Positions 49,919 to 59,475 are shown, counted from the stretch's first letter. The stretch: DNA of 64,000 nucleotides from Rhizobium sp. Root1220 (GCF_001426265.1 NZ_LMDG01000035.1:124001-188000); one strand, 5' to 3'. Made by a program: numbers and translations. Notes: generated by a model not told the origin, from the sequence alone.

Positions 49919-52015
49919 TCAGCGCGGGAAACTCTGTGCGTTGCCGGCATCGACGTTGATGATGTTGCCGGTGGACTTGGCGGACACATCCGAAGCCAAG
50001 AAGTAGATCGCTTCGGCAATGTCTTCTGGGAAGACGTTGAGCTTCAGCATCGAGCGCTTGCGGTAGTGCTCCTCCAGATCGGTGATTTCGATCTTCGAGG
50101 ACGCCGCACGCTGTTCGCGCCATTCGCCGTTCCAGATCTTCGAGCCACGCAGGACCGCATCCGGGTTGACGGTGTTGACGCGGATGCCGGCCTCTGCGCC
50201 TTCAAGCGCCAGGCAACGGGCGAGATGGATCTCGGCCGCCTTGGCGGTGCAATAGGCAGCTGCGTTCGGCGAGGAGGCTAGGCCGTTCTTGGAGGCGACG
50301 AACACGACGTTACCGCCGAGATCCTGCTTGCGGAACAGGCGGAAGGCTTCGCGCGAGACGAGGAAGTAGCCGGTCGCGAGAATGTCGATGTTCTTGTTCC
50401 ACATCGCAAGCTCGGTGGTCTCGATCGGTGCCGACGAAGCGATACCAGCGTTCGACACCAGAATATCGACGCCGCCGAATTCGACGCAGGCCTGCGCGAA
50501 GGACGAGATCACTCCGTCTTCCTTGGTGACATCGAGCTTGACGCTGCGCACCGCATCGCCGCCGAACTGCTTCGCGAAATCGGCTTGGGTGCCATCGAGT
50601 GCTTCCTGGTCGATATCGGCCAGAACCACGCAAGCTCCTTCGCCGATCAGGCGGGCAGCCGTCGCGCGACCGATACCGCCGGCGCCGCCGGTAACGAAAG
50701 CGACCTTGCCGGCGAGGCTCTTCGGTTTCGGCATGCGCTGCAGCTTAGCCTCTTCAAGCAGCCAGTACTCGATGTCGAAGGCTTCCTGTTCCGGCAGGCC
50801 CTGATATTCGGAGACCGTCGAGGCGCCGCGCATGACGTTGATGGCGTTGACGTAGAATTCGCTGGCTATTCGGGCGGTGGCCTTGTCGCGGGCAAACGAC
50901 ACCATGCCGACGCCTGGGACGAGGAAGATGACCGGGTTCGCGTCACGCATGGCGGGCGAATTGGCATGCTTGCAATCGTTGTAGTAGCGGGCGTAGTCGG
51001 CGCGGTAGTCTTCGAGCGCCTTGTCGAGACCGGCAACGATCGCGTCCACATCCGGCTTGGCCGGATCGAAATCGACGATCAGCGGGCGAATCTTGGTGCG
51101 CAGGAAGTGATCTGGGCAGCTGGTGCCGAGCGCGCCAAGCGGCTGCAGGTTCTTCGAGTTGACGAATTCCAGCACGGCGTCCTGATCGTCGAAGTGGCCG
51201 AGCTTGCGTTCTGCCTTGCCGATGCGGCCGCGGATCTCAGGCATTAGGCGGGCGGCAATGGCGCGGCGTTCTTCCACCGGCAGGCTCTGGGTGACGGCGC
51301 CGCCGAAGATCGTCTTGCCTTCGGTCTTCTCGGCAAACCAGACGATCGCCTTGTTGATGATGTCGAGCGTCAGCTCGTAGCAAACCTTGGCATCGTTCGC
51401 CCAGGTGAAGAGGCCGTGGCTTTCAAGCACGACGCCCTTGGAATTCGGGTTTGCCTTGACGAAGGCTTCGAGGTCCAAACCGAGCTGGAAGCCCGGGCGA
51501 CGCCACGGCAGCCAGCCGATATCGGCGCCGAAGATTTTCTGCGTCAGTTCCCTGGAGTTCTTCGACGCGGCAATCGCGATGATCGCGTCCGGATGCATGT
51601 GGTCGACATGCGTGAAAGGCACGAAACCATGTAGCGGCGTGTCGATCGAGGCGGCGCGGCTGTTCAGGTTGTAGGTGCAATGCGGCAGGAAGCCGACCAT
51701 GCGGTCTTCGTCCTCGACACCCTTGTAGATGCCCTTCAGCGAATCGAGCTTGTCCTGGTAGAGTGTCGCGAAGCCGTCGAGCTTGATCGTGCCGACGTCG
51801 CCGCCAGAGCCCTTCACCCAGAGAACCTTGACCTTTTCGCCGGTCAGCGGATCGGTTTCCATGACCTTGGCCGAGGTGTTGCCGCCACCGTAGTTGGTGA
51901 TGCGCTTGTCGGCGCCCAGCAGATTCGAGCGATAGAGCAGCTTTCCAGGCTCATCGAGGCCTGTCGCATACGAATCGTCCCAACGATTGTCAAGAAGCCG
52001 GACAGTTGCCGCCAT
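49919..52015 (-). CDS. rhaD: Bifunctional rhamnulose-1-phosphate aldolase / lactaldehyde dehydrogenase-type SDR
   Basis: 698-residue fusion. Residues 1-420 are a class II (zinc) aldolase/adducin-type domain: TNYGGGNTSAKV, VKGSGGDVGTI, FTHVDHMHPDAIIA and ESHGLFTWAND, consistent with splitting rhamnulose-1-phosphate to DHAP and lactaldehyde. Residues 435-698 are a short-chain dehydrogenase (VTGGAGGIGRATAARL, VSNAGIASS, the catalytic Tyr-x-x-x-Lys in AYCTAKAAEIHL), thought to oxidise or reduce lactaldehyde. GGGAGGATGAC before the ATG at 52013-52015 sets the start. First gene of the rhaD-rhaI arm, divergent from rhaR. Confidence 0.92.
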   Translation of the reverse strand: MAATVRLLDNRWDDSYATGLDEPGKLLYRSNLLGADKRITNYGGGNTSAKVMETDPLTGEKVKVLWVKGSGGDVGTIKLDGFATLYQDKLDSLKGIYKGVEDEDRMVGFLPHCTYNLNSRAASIDTPLHGFVPFTHVDHMHPDAIIAIAASKNSRELTQKIFGADIGWLPWRRPGFQLGLDLEAFVKANPNSKGVVLESHGLFTWANDAKVCYELTLDIINKAIVWFAEKTEGKTIFGGAVTQSLPVEERRAIAARLMPEIRGRIGKAERKLGHFDDQDAVLEFVNSKNLQPLGALGTSCPDHFLRTKIRPLIVDFDPAKPDVDAIVAGLDKALEDYRADYARYYNDCKHANSPAMRDANPVIFLVPGVGMVSFARDKATARIASEFYVNAINVMRGASTVSEYQGLPEQEAFDIEYWLLEEAKLQRMPKPKSLAGKVAFVTGGAGGIGRATAARLIGEGACVVLADIDQEALDGTQADFAKQFGGDAVRSVKLDVTKEDGVISSFAQACVEFGGVDILVSNAGIASSAPIETTELAMWNKNIDILATGYFLVSREAFRLFRKQDLGGNVVFVASKNGLASSPNAAAYCTAKAAEIHLARCLALEGAEAGIRVNTVNPDAVLRGSKIWNGEWREQRAASSKIEITDLEEHYRKRSMLKLNVFPEDIAEAIYFLASDVSAKSTGNIINVDAGNAQSFPR

Positions 52016-52104
52016 GTCATCCTCCCATGTCAATTTCTTTGAAGCGCGAACAAACTCAGCGCTCCTTTGCGGTGACGGTATCGCTCATCAAAATGGGCAT
52101 TGTC

Positions 52105-52164
52105 AATCGAAAACGATCAAATTCGATTATTGTGCAGCGCAATATGAAATTTCTTGATCGTTTT
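52105..52164. promoter_or_regulatory. RhaR (DeoR) operator candidates in the rha divergent region
   Basis: AAAACGATCAA (52110-52120) and TTGATCGTTTT (52154-52164) are perfect inverted 11-base copies. A second palindrome, AATCGAA (52105-52111) and TTCGATT (52122-52128), overlaps the first arm. They sit between rhaD and rhaR, as expected for repression of both arms by the DeoR-type RhaR. Confidence 0.65.
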
Positions 52165-52167
52165 TGA

Positions 52168-52196
52168 TTGACACTTTGTCACAACTGCGAAATAAG
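52168..52196 (+). promoter_or_regulatory. Candidate promoter for rhaRSTPQUK
   Basis: TTGACA (52168-52173) and AATAAG (52191-52196) with a 17-base spacer, immediately after the right-hand operator arm and 18 bases before the rhaR ATG. Confidence 0.45.
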
Positions 52197-52213
52197 CAAG
52201 CTAGGAGGAACCC

Positions 52214-53023
52214 ATGCACGAACGCGAACGCCATCGCATCATATTGAGCGCCGTTCAGGAAAAGTCGGTTGTTACGATTCAGGATATTTCCGAATTGACC
52301 GAGGCTTCCGAGGCGACGATCCGGCGTGACATCGCGGCCCTCCACGTGCAGGGAAAGATCCGGCGCGTGCGTGGCGGCGCAGAAGCCGTGCATCCGCCGC
52401 AGCTTGGCAATCTCGCCGGACGACCGTTTCGGGTTTCCGAATCGGTCAACATCGATAAAAAACGCTCAATCGCGCGAGCAGCCGTAGATCTTTGCGATCC
52501 CGGCGATGCGATCATCATCAATGGCGGGACGACCACGTTCCAGATGGTGCATTTCATGGCCGCACATCGCATGCAGGTGATGACCAACTCGTTCGCGATC
52601 GCCGAGCATCTGGTCAAGCACTCGAAAAACACGGTGACAGTGCCCGGTGGCGTGATCTACCGCGAACAGAGCCTTATCCTGTCGCCGTTCGACAACGACG
52701 CGATCCGTAATTTCTATGCTCGCCGCTTCTTCATCGGCGCGCAGGGAGTCGGTCCGCTCGGCATCATGGAAGCCGACGCGCAGATCATTCAGAGCGAACA
52801 GAAGCTGATGCATCAGGCCGACGAACTCATCGTCATGGTCGATTCCAGCAAGTTTCACCGCCGGTCGAGCCTTATCCTTTGCCCGCTCGACCGCGTTTCG
52901 ACAATTATCACCGACGACGGAGTCCCCGAGGACTCCGTCCGGATGATCGAAGATGCGGGCGTCAAGCTCGTCATTGCGAGCATGGTCTCGCAAGCGAAGG
53001 AGGATTCCTCGTCGGTTGCTTGA
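52214..53023 (+). CDS. rhaR: DeoR-family rhamnose regulator
   Basis: 269-residue repressor of the rhizobial rhamnose locus. The DeoR HTH spans residues 5-55 (RHRIILSAVQEKSVVTIQDI, EASEATIRRDIAALHVQGKIRRVRGGAEAV), followed by a phosphosugar-sensing isomerase-like domain (INGGTTTFQMVHFM, VMVDSSKFHRRSSLILCPLD). AGGAGGAACCC precedes the ATG. Unlike E. coli RhaR (AraC family), rhizobia use this DeoR type. It is the first gene of the transport operon. Confidence 0.9.
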   Translation: MHERERHRIILSAVQEKSVVTIQDISELTEASEATIRRDIAALHVQGKIRRVRGGAEAVHPPQLGNLAGRPFRVSESVNIDKKRSIARAAVDLCDPGDAIIINGGTTTFQMVHFMAAHRMQVMTNSFAIAEHLVKHSKNTVTVPGGVIYREQSLILSPFDNDAIRNFYARRFFIGAQGVGPLGIMEADAQIIQSEQKLMHQADELIVMVDSSKFHRRSSLILCPLDRVSTIITDDGVPEDSVRMIEDAGVKLVIASMVSQAKEDSSSVA

Positions 53024-53074
53024 GTGGCGCCGTCAGGATGTAGTCAAGTCTTATCAACGTGGGAGGATGAAAGA

Positions 53075-54070
53075 ATGAAACTCGCAAAGACACTCGCCGT
53101 CAGCGTCGCGTTCGCCGTGGCCTTGATGGCAGGCGCCGCAAGCGCCAAGGACATCAAGATCGGACTGGTGGTGAAGTCTCTCGGCAACGGCTTCTTTGAA
53201 GCCGCCAACAAGGGCGCTCAGGAAGCAGCCAAGGAACTCGGTGGCGTAGAGGTGATCTACACCGGCCCGACCTCGACCACAGCCGAAGGTCAGATCGAAG
53301 TCATCAACTCGCTGATTGCCCAGGGCGTTGATGCCATCGCCATCTCCGCCAACGATCCGGACGCTGTCATTCCGGCCCTGAAGAAGGCCAAGCAGCGCGG
53401 CATCAAGGTCATCTCCTGGGATTCCGGCGTCGCAAAGGACGGCCGCATCCTGCAGCTCAACCCTTCGTCCAACGAGCTTATCGGCAAGATGTGCCTGACG
53501 CTCGCCAAGGATCATCTCGAAGGTGGCAAGGGCGACTTCGCCATCCTGTCCGCAACCACCACCTCGACGAACCAGAACATCTGGATCGACCAGATGAAGA
53601 AGCAGCTCAAGGATTTCGACGGTCTGAACCTCGTCACTACTGTTTACGGCGATGACCTGTCCGACAAGTCCTACCGCGAAGCCGAAGGTCTGCTGAAGTC
53701 GAACCCGAACGTCAAGGTCATCGTCGCTCCGACGACGGTCGGCGTTCTGGCCGCTTCCAAGGTCGTTGAAGACAAGGGCCTCGTCGGCAAGGTCTACGTG
53801 ACCGGCCTGGGCCTGCCGTCCGAAATGGCTGGCGCGATCAAGTCCGGTGCGACGAAGGAATTCGCCATCTGGAACCCGATCGACCTCGGTTATTCGGCAA
53901 CCCAGATCGCCTACCACCTGGTCAAGGGTGACGCGACCGGCGAGCCCGGCACGGAGATCGAAGCAGGCCGTATGGGCAAGATCAAGATCGACGACAAGGG
54001 CGAAGCCGCCATGTCCGATCCGTTCGTCTACAATGCTTCGAACATCGACCAGTTCTCGAAGGTCTTCTAA
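53075..54070 (+). CDS. rhaS: Rhamnose ABC transporter periplasmic binding protein
   Basis: 331-residue sugar-binding protein of the ribose/galactose (Peripla_BP_4) family. Signal peptide MKLAKTLAVSVAFAVALMAG ending near AASA. Mature part DIKIGLVVKSLGNGFFEAANKGAQ, QGVDAIAISANDPDAV, WDSGVAKDGR and the pocket segment ending IDLGYSA. GGGAGGA precedes the ATG at 53075, which removes an N-terminal artefact in the longer frame. The second gene of the rha operon, followed by a strong hairpin. Confidence 0.93.
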   Translation: MKLAKTLAVSVAFAVALMAGAASAKDIKIGLVVKSLGNGFFEAANKGAQEAAKELGGVEVIYTGPTSTTAEGQIEVINSLIAQGVDAIAISANDPDAVIPALKKAKQRGIKVISWDSGVAKDGRILQLNPSSNELIGKMCLTLAKDHLEGGKGDFAILSATTTSTNQNIWIDQMKKQLKDFDGLNLVTTVYGDDLSDKSYREAEGLLKSNPNVKVIVAPTTVGVLAASKVVEDKGLVGKVYVTGLGLPSEMAGAIKSGATKEFAIWNPIDLGYSATQIAYHLVKGDATGEPGTEIEAGRMGKIKIDDKGEAAMSDPFVYNASNIDQFSKVF

Positions 54071-54092
54071 GGCCTCGTCCATCCCAGCAAAA

Positions 54093-54114
54093 CCCGGCGG
54101 TTCGCGCCGCCGGG
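54093..54114 (+). other. Hairpin after rhaS
   Basis: CCCGGCGG (54093-54100) and CCGCCGGG (54107-54114) around a 6-base loop, followed by ACTTTCCC. It probably limits read-through so that the binding protein is made in excess over the other transporter parts. Confidence 0.55.
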
Positions 54115-54143
54115 ACTTTCCCATTGAACACTGGTAAACGCTG

Positions 54144-55679
54144 ATGAACACTGCCCTTCAACAACCCGTCGCGGGCACAAAGGCGGGTAATGCCCCCGCA
54201 ATTCTGGAAATGCGCGGCATTTCGCAGATCTTCCCCGGCGTGAAGGCTCTCGATAACGTCAGCATCGCGCTCTATCCCGGCAAGGTCACCGCGCTCATCG
54301 GCGAGAACGGCGCCGGCAAATCGACATTGGTCAAGATCCTGACAGGCATCTATCGGCCGAACGAAGGCGAAATCATTGTCGACGGCAAGCCGACGACCTT
54401 CGCCAATGCACAGGCCGCCATCGACGCAGGTGTCACGGCCATTCATCAGGAAACCGTGCTGTTCGACGAGCTGACGGTGGCCGAAAACATCTTTCTCGGC
54501 CATGCGCCGCGCACAAGATTCCGCACCATCGACTGGAAGCAGATGAACAGCCGCGCCAAGGCGCTGTTGACCTCGCTTGAAAGCAACATCGACCCGACGA
54601 TCCGCCTGAAGGACCTCTCGATCGCGCAGCGCCATCTGGTGGCGATCTCGCGCGCACTATCGATCGAGGCTCGAATCGTCATTATGGACGAGCCGACCGC
54701 AGCGCTCTCGCGCAAGGAAATCGACGATCTTTTCCGTATCGTCGAAGGCCTGAAAGCGCAGGGCAAGGCCATTCTCTTCATCAGTCACAAGTTCGACGAG
54801 CTCTACGAAATCGCCGACAATTTTGCGGTCTTCCGCGATGGCCGCGCCGTCGGTCACGGCGATCTCAAGGAAACGCCGCAGGACGAAATCGTCAGGCTGA
54901 TGGTCGGCCGGGACGTCGAAAATGCGTTTCCGAAGATCGACGTTGAGATCGGAGCACCGGTCCTGCAGGTCGAGAAATATTGTCACCAGACGGAATTCCG
55001 GGATATTTCGCTCAGTCTGCGCAAGGGCGAAATCCTGGGCATTTACGGCCTGATCGGTGCCGGCCGGTCAGAACTCTGCCAGTCTCTTTTCGGCATAACC
55101 AAGCCACTCTCCGGCAAGCTGACGCTCGACGGCAAGGAGATCACCGTCAACTCGCCGCAGGATGCGATCCGCGCCGGCATCGTCTACGTGCCGGAAGAGC
55201 GTGGCCGCCATGGCCTGGCGCTGCCGATGCCGATCTACCAGAACATGACGCTGCCGTCGCTCGGCCGCACCTCGCGCAAGGGCTTCCTGAAAGCCGCCAA
55301 CGAATTCGCACTCGCCCGCAAATACGCCGAGCGCCTCGACCTTCGCGCCGCCGCACTCTCGGTGCCAGTCGGGACGCTCTCCGGCGGCAACCAGCAGAAG
55401 GTCGTGATCGGCAAGTGGCTGGCAACCCTGCCCAAAGTCATCATCCTCGACGAGCCGACCAAGGGCATCGACATCGGCTCGAAGGCGGCCGTGCATGGCT
55501 TCATCAGCGAGCTCGCCGCCGAGGGTCTTTCGATCATCATGATCTCGTCGGAGCTGCCCGAGATCATCGGAATGTCCGACCGTGTTCTCGTGATGAAGGA
55601 GGGCCTGTCAGCCGGCCTCTTCGACCGCTGGCACCTGACGCCGGAAACGCTGGTGCGCGCTGCCACCGGTAACGCTTGA
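54144..55679 (+). CDS. rhaT: Rhamnose ABC transporter ATPase (RbsA-type, two domains)
   Basis: 511-residue sugar-import ATPase with two ABC domains. The first has Walker A GENGAGKSTLVK near residue 53, an LSIAQRHLVAISRAL signature and Walker B IVIMDEPTAALS. The second has the degenerate loop GLIGAGRSELCQS near 298, LSGGNQQKVVIGKWL and VIILDEPTKGIDIG. This is the RbsA/MglA layout. Powers uptake of L-rhamnose with RhaP and RhaQ; in R. leguminosarum this system is known to depend on the kinase RhaK. Confidence 0.93.
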   Translation: MNTALQQPVAGTKAGNAPAILEMRGISQIFPGVKALDNVSIALYPGKVTALIGENGAGKSTLVKILTGIYRPNEGEIIVDGKPTTFANAQAAIDAGVTAIHQETVLFDELTVAENIFLGHAPRTRFRTIDWKQMNSRAKALLTSLESNIDPTIRLKDLSIAQRHLVAISRALSIEARIVIMDEPTAALSRKEIDDLFRIVEGLKAQGKAILFISHKFDELYEIADNFAVFRDGRAVGHGDLKETPQDEIVRLMVGRDVENAFPKIDVEIGAPVLQVEKYCHQTEFRDISLSLRKGEILGIYGLIGAGRSELCQSLFGITKPLSGKLTLDGKEITVNSPQDAIRAGIVYVPEERGRHGLALPMPIYQNMTLPSLGRTSRKGFLKAANEFALARKYAERLDLRAAALSVPVGTLSGGNQQKVVIGKWLATLPKVIILDEPTKGIDIGSKAAVHGFISELAAEGLSIIMISSELPEIIGMSDRVLVMKEGLSAGLFDRWHLTPETLVRAATGNA

Positions 55680-55689
55680 GGTTATCTGC

Positions 55690-56688
55690 ATGTCCAGACT
55701 CCTGAAAAAACGCGAAACGCTGCTTTTCATCATCATCGTGGTGATGATTGCCGTCTTCTCGACGCGTGCCCAGGGCTTCGCGACGCCCGGAAACCTTGCC
55801 GGCATCTTCAACGACACGTCGATCCTGATCATTCTGGCGCTGGCGCAGATGACGGTGATCCTGACGAAATCGATCGACCTGTCGGTCGCCGCAAACCTTG
55901 CCTTCACGGGCATGGCCATCGCGATGATGAACGCGACCTATCCCGATCTGCCACTCGTCGTCCTGATCCTCGCTGCAATCCTGATCGGTGCCTTTCTCGG
56001 CGCTATCAATGGCTTCCTTGTTTGGGCGCTCGAAATCCCGCCTATCGTCGTGACCCTCGGCACCCTCACCATCTATCGCGGCATGGCCTTCGTGCTTTCA
56101 GGCGGCGAATGGGTGAATGCACACCAGATGACGCCGACGTTCCTGAATGTCCCGCGCACCGTCGTTCTCGGCATGCCGATCCTGAGCTGGGCCGCCATCA
56201 TCATCGTCGCTCTCATCTATGTGCTGCTGAAATACACCCAGTTCGGCCGCTCCACCTATGCTGCCGGCGGCAATCCGACCGCTGCCGTCTATGCCGGCAT
56301 CGATGTAGGCTGGACCAAATTCCTCGCCTTCGTGCTGTCGGGCGCACTCGCCGGTCTGGCAAGCTATCTTTGGGTCTCGCGCTACGCGGTAGCCTATGTC
56401 GATATTGCCAACGGCTTCGAGCTCGATAGCGTTGCAGCCTGTGTCATTGGTGGCATCTCGATCGCCGGCGGTGTTGGCTCCGTCATCGGTACGGTGCTCG
56501 GCGCTCTCTTCCTTGGTGTCATCAAGAACGCCCTTCCCGTCATCGGCATCTCGCCGTTCACGCAGATGGCGATCTCCGGTACCGTTATCATTCTCGCGGT
56601 TGTCTTCAATGCAAGGCGCGAGCGCAATCGCGGTCGCATCATCCTGCGCGACAAGGCCGCCGCTGAAAGCCCAGAGGTGGTAGCATGA
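55690..56688 (+). CDS. rhaP: Rhamnose ABC transporter permease 1
   Basis: 332-residue RbsC-type sugar permease with about ten hydrophobic segments. Typical family residues are DLSVAANLAFTGMAIAMM-like near 60, NGFLVWALEIPPIVVTLGTL near 105, and GGNPTAAVYAGIDVG near 205, ending with IGGISIAGGVGSVIGTVLGA. Its stop codon overlaps the rhaQ start in ATGA. Pairs with RhaQ. Confidence 0.93.
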   Translation: MSRLLKKRETLLFIIIVVMIAVFSTRAQGFATPGNLAGIFNDTSILIILALAQMTVILTKSIDLSVAANLAFTGMAIAMMNATYPDLPLVVLILAAILIGAFLGAINGFLVWALEIPPIVVTLGTLTIYRGMAFVLSGGEWVNAHQMTPTFLNVPRTVVLGMPILSWAAIIIVALIYVLLKYTQFGRSTYAAGGNPTAAVYAGIDVGWTKFLAFVLSGALAGLASYLWVSRYAVAYVDIANGFELDSVAACVIGGISIAGGVGSVIGTVLGALFLGVIKNALPVIGISPFTQMAISGTVIILAVVFNARRERNRGRIILRDKAAAESPEVVA

Positions 56689-57698
56689 GCACCGTCGTTT
56701 CCACCCCGGCCGAAAAGCGCGTCATCCCCGATCGCCTCGGCACGCCGTTCAAGCGCATCATGTCGAGCTGGGAAGTCCTGCTCTTCGGCGTCGCCGTGCT
56801 GATCTTCATCTTCAACTCGCTCGCCTCCCCCTACTTCCTGGATGCCTGGAACCTGTCCGACGCGACCTTCAACTTTACGGAAAAGGCGATGATCGCCTTT
56901 GCGATGGCGTTGCTGGTCATATCCGGAGAGATCGACCTGTCGGTCGCCGCCATCATCGCGCTCGCCTCGACCGCCATGGGAGCGGCAGCGCAGGTCGGCG
57001 TCGGCGCGCCGGGCCTCGTCCTCATCGGTATCGGCGTCGGTTTGCTCTGCGGCATGTTCAACGGTTTCCTTGTATCCGTCATGAAACTCCCGTCGATCGT
57101 CGTCACCATCGGCACGATGAGCCTGTTTCGCGGCATTTCCTACATCGTGCTCGGTGACCAGGCCTATGGCGGCTATCCTGAGGATTTTGCCTTCTTCGGC
57201 CAGGGTTATGTGTTCTGGGTCTTTTCCTTCGAGTTCGTGCTGTTCATCGTCGTGGCGATCCTCTTCGCGGTCCTGCTGCACGCCACCAATTTCGGCCGCC
57301 AAGTCTATACGATCGGCAACAACGATTTCGCCGCCCGCTTCTCTGGCATCCCGGTCGAGCGTGTGAAGTTCATCCTGTTCATGCTTACCGGTGTCATGAG
57401 CGGCGTGGCTGCCGTCTGCCTAACCTCTCGGCTCGGTTCCACTCGTCCTTCGATTGCCCAGGGCTGGGAACTCGAAGTCGTGACCATGGTCGTGCTGGGC
57501 GGCGTCTCGATCCTGGGCGGCTCCGGCAAGATCGGTGGCGTCGTGATCGCTGCATTCGTCATGGGCCTCGTGACCTTCGGCCTTGGCCTGTTGAATGTCC
57601 CCGGCATCGTCATGTCGATCTTCATCGGCCTGCTGCTGATCATCACCATCGCGATCCCGATCATCGCGCGACGCATCAAATCCATGAGTTCCAAATGA
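56685..57698 (+). CDS. rhaQ: Rhamnose ABC transporter permease 2
   Basis: 337-residue RbsC-type permease, second membrane subunit. Features are EIDLSVAAIIALASTAMG, NGFLVSVMKLPSIVVTIGTMS, YTIGNNDFAARFSGIPVERVK and VVLGGVSILGGSGKIGGV. It overlaps both rhaP and rhaU by ATGA, so this part of the operon is translated as a unit. Confidence 0.93.
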   Translation: MSTVVSTPAEKRVIPDRLGTPFKRIMSSWEVLLFGVAVLIFIFNSLASPYFLDAWNLSDATFNFTEKAMIAFAMALLVISGEIDLSVAAIIALASTAMGAAAQVGVGAPGLVLIGIGVGLLCGMFNGFLVSVMKLPSIVVTIGTMSLFRGISYIVLGDQAYGGYPEDFAFFGQGYVFWVFSFEFVLFIVVAILFAVLLHATNFGRQVYTIGNNDFAARFSGIPVERVKFILFMLTGVMSGVAAVCLTSRLGSTRPSIAQGWELEVVTMVVLGGVSILGGSGKIGGVVIAAFVMGLVTFGLGLLNVPGIVMSIFIGLLLIITIAIPIIARRIKSMSSK

Positions 57699-58015
57699 CG
57701 ATGGAAAAACACGCCTTCAAGATGATGCTCAACCCGGGCATGGAAGCCGAGTACCGCAAGCGGCATGACGAAATCTGGCCGGAACTGGTCGATTTGCTGC
57801 ACCAGTCCGGCGCTAGTGACTATTCTATCCATCTCGACCGCGAGACGAATACTCTGTTCGGCGTCTTGACCCGCACCAGCGACAACACGCTCGCAAGCTT
57901 GCCCGAGCATCCCGTCATGAAGAAATGGTGGATGCACATGGCCGATATCATGGCGACCAACCCGGACAGTTCCCCCGTCCAGAGCGATCTCGTCACCGTC
58001 TTTCATATGCCATGA
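57695..58015 (+). CDS. rhaU: L-rhamnose mutarotase
   Basis: 106-residue enzyme that interconverts alpha and beta anomers of L-rhamnose. The family begins with HAFKMMLNPGMEAEYRKRHDEIWPELVDLLHQ with the catalytic His/Tyr positions, then YSIHLD, LFGVLTR and HPVMKKWWMHMADIM near the end. Overlaps rhaQ and rhaK by ATGA. Length and motifs match the RhaM/RhaU family. Confidence 0.93.
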   Translation: MTMEKHAFKMMLNPGMEAEYRKRHDEIWPELVDLLHQSGASDYSIHLDRETNTLFGVLTRTSDNTLASLPEHPVMKKWWMHMADIMATNPDSSPVQSDLVTVFHMP

Positions 58016-59394
58016 CCGCTAACCCACAATTCGCCCGCGTTGCCGTTCTCGATATCGGCAAGACCAATGCCAAGGTCGTTGTGCTCGACAGCGCGACCGG
58101 CGCGGAAATCGCCGGCGTCAAGACGCCGAACACCGTCGTGGAAACAGGTCTTTATCCGCACTACGACACTGATGCGCTGTGGGCCTTCGCGGTTGGCGCG
58201 TTCAAGCGCTTTGCGACCTCGCCCGGGTTTGATGCAATCTCGATTACGACCCATGGCGCTTCTGCCGCGTTGCTTGACGCCACCGGAGCATTGGCCATGC
58301 CGGTGCTGGACTATGAGTATGAATATCCGCAGCCGATCATCGACGCCTATGCAGCGCTGCGCCCACCCTTCGAGGAAACCTATTCGCCTCCCCAATCGAT
58401 GGGGCTGAACGTCGGCGCACAACTGCACTTTCAGCAGGTCGCGTTTCCGGAGATCTTCGCGAAGGTAACTACGATCGTCACCTATCCGCAATACTGGGCG
58501 GCACGTCTGACCGGCGTCGCGGTGAACGAGTTGACGTCGCTCGGCTGCCACACGGATCTCTGGAACCCGCGGACATCGACATACTCGAGCCTTGTCGACA
58601 AACTCGATATCAGGACCCGAATGGCGCCGATCCGCTCGGCTTTCGACGCGCTCGGTCCCGTCTTGTCCGCCATCGCCGACGAGATCGGTCTCGCTGCCCC
58701 GATTCCTGTCTATTGCGGCATCCACGATTCGAACGCGTCGCTGCTCCCGCATCTCGTCAATCGCCAGGCACCCTTCGCCGTCATTTCGACAGGCACCTGG
58801 GTCGTCAGTTTCGGCGTCGGCGGCGATCTCGATCACCTTGACCCGAAACGCGATACGCTGGCGAATGTCGATGCCTATGGCCGCGCCGTACCCTCCTCCC
58901 GTTTCATGGGCGGGCGAGAATTCGAGACGCTGTCAGCCGAGATTGGCCCTGTGTCGAAGGACAAGGCTAGCATTGCGATCGCACCGGTGATCGAAAAGGG
59001 CATGATGCTGCTGCCCAACGTTGCACTGGGATCCGGCCCTTTTTCAGGCCAAATCCGACGCTGGATCAACGACGACGGTGCGACTGCGGAGGAACGTTAT
59101 GCGGCCGCCTGTCTCTATCTGGCGTTGATGAGCGAAGCGTGCCTGGACCTCATCGGCGCGAAAGGACCGGTCGTTGTCGAAGGCCCGTTTTCCATCAACG
59201 AGACGTATCTCGCCGTGCTCGCCAGCTTGATTGATCGAGACGTCATTGCCGTCCCAGGCTCGACCGGCACGAGTGCCGGAGCGGCGCTGCTGGCCGGCAT
59301 CCACCCGGTGACTGGTGCCGAGCAAAATTTCGTGCCCCGCGATATTCCGGGGCTGCGCGATTATCGCCGCCGCTGGTATGCCGAGATGGCATGA
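58012..59394 (+). CDS. rhaK: L-rhamnulose kinase-type FGGY kinase
   Basis: 460-residue FGGY-family sugar kinase. The phosphate-1 site AVLDIGKTNAKVVVLD is near residue 10, the sugar-site segment near 85 and 235 includes GIHDSNASLL (acidic base Asp), and the phosphate-2/adenosine motif VPGSTGTSAGAALLAG is near 420. In rhizobia RhaK phosphorylates rhamnose or rhamnulose and is also needed for RhaSTPQ transport activity. The ATG at 58012 overlaps the rhaU stop in ATGA; the longer upstream frame is rejected. Confidence 0.93.
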   Translation: MTANPQFARVAVLDIGKTNAKVVVLDSATGAEIAGVKTPNTVVETGLYPHYDTDALWAFAVGAFKRFATSPGFDAISITTHGASAALLDATGALAMPVLDYEYEYPQPIIDAYAALRPPFEETYSPPQSMGLNVGAQLHFQQVAFPEIFAKVTTIVTYPQYWAARLTGVAVNELTSLGCHTDLWNPRTSTYSSLVDKLDIRTRMAPIRSAFDALGPVLSAIADEIGLAAPIPVYCGIHDSNASLLPHLVNRQAPFAVISTGTWVVSFGVGGDLDHLDPKRDTLANVDAYGRAVPSSRFMGGREFETLSAEIGPVSKDKASIAIAPVIEKGMMLLPNVALGSGPFSGQIRRWINDDGATAEERYAAACLYLALMSEACLDLIGAKGPVVVEGPFSINETYLAVLASLIDRDVIAVPGSTGTSAGAALLAGIHPVTGAEQNFVPRDIPGLRDYRRRWYAEMA

Positions 59395-59475
59395 CAGTCT
59401 TTCCCTATCGGCCCCTTGCCCCATTTACCAATGCCGGTAGTGTGGCATGACAGGATCAGGTGAGGAAAATACGAC

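Noticed and set aside
57925..58011. Longer N-terminus for RhaK
   Set aside because: Overlaps rhaU and lacks the kinase start; the ATG at 58012 overlaps the rhaU stop in the usual ATGA manner.
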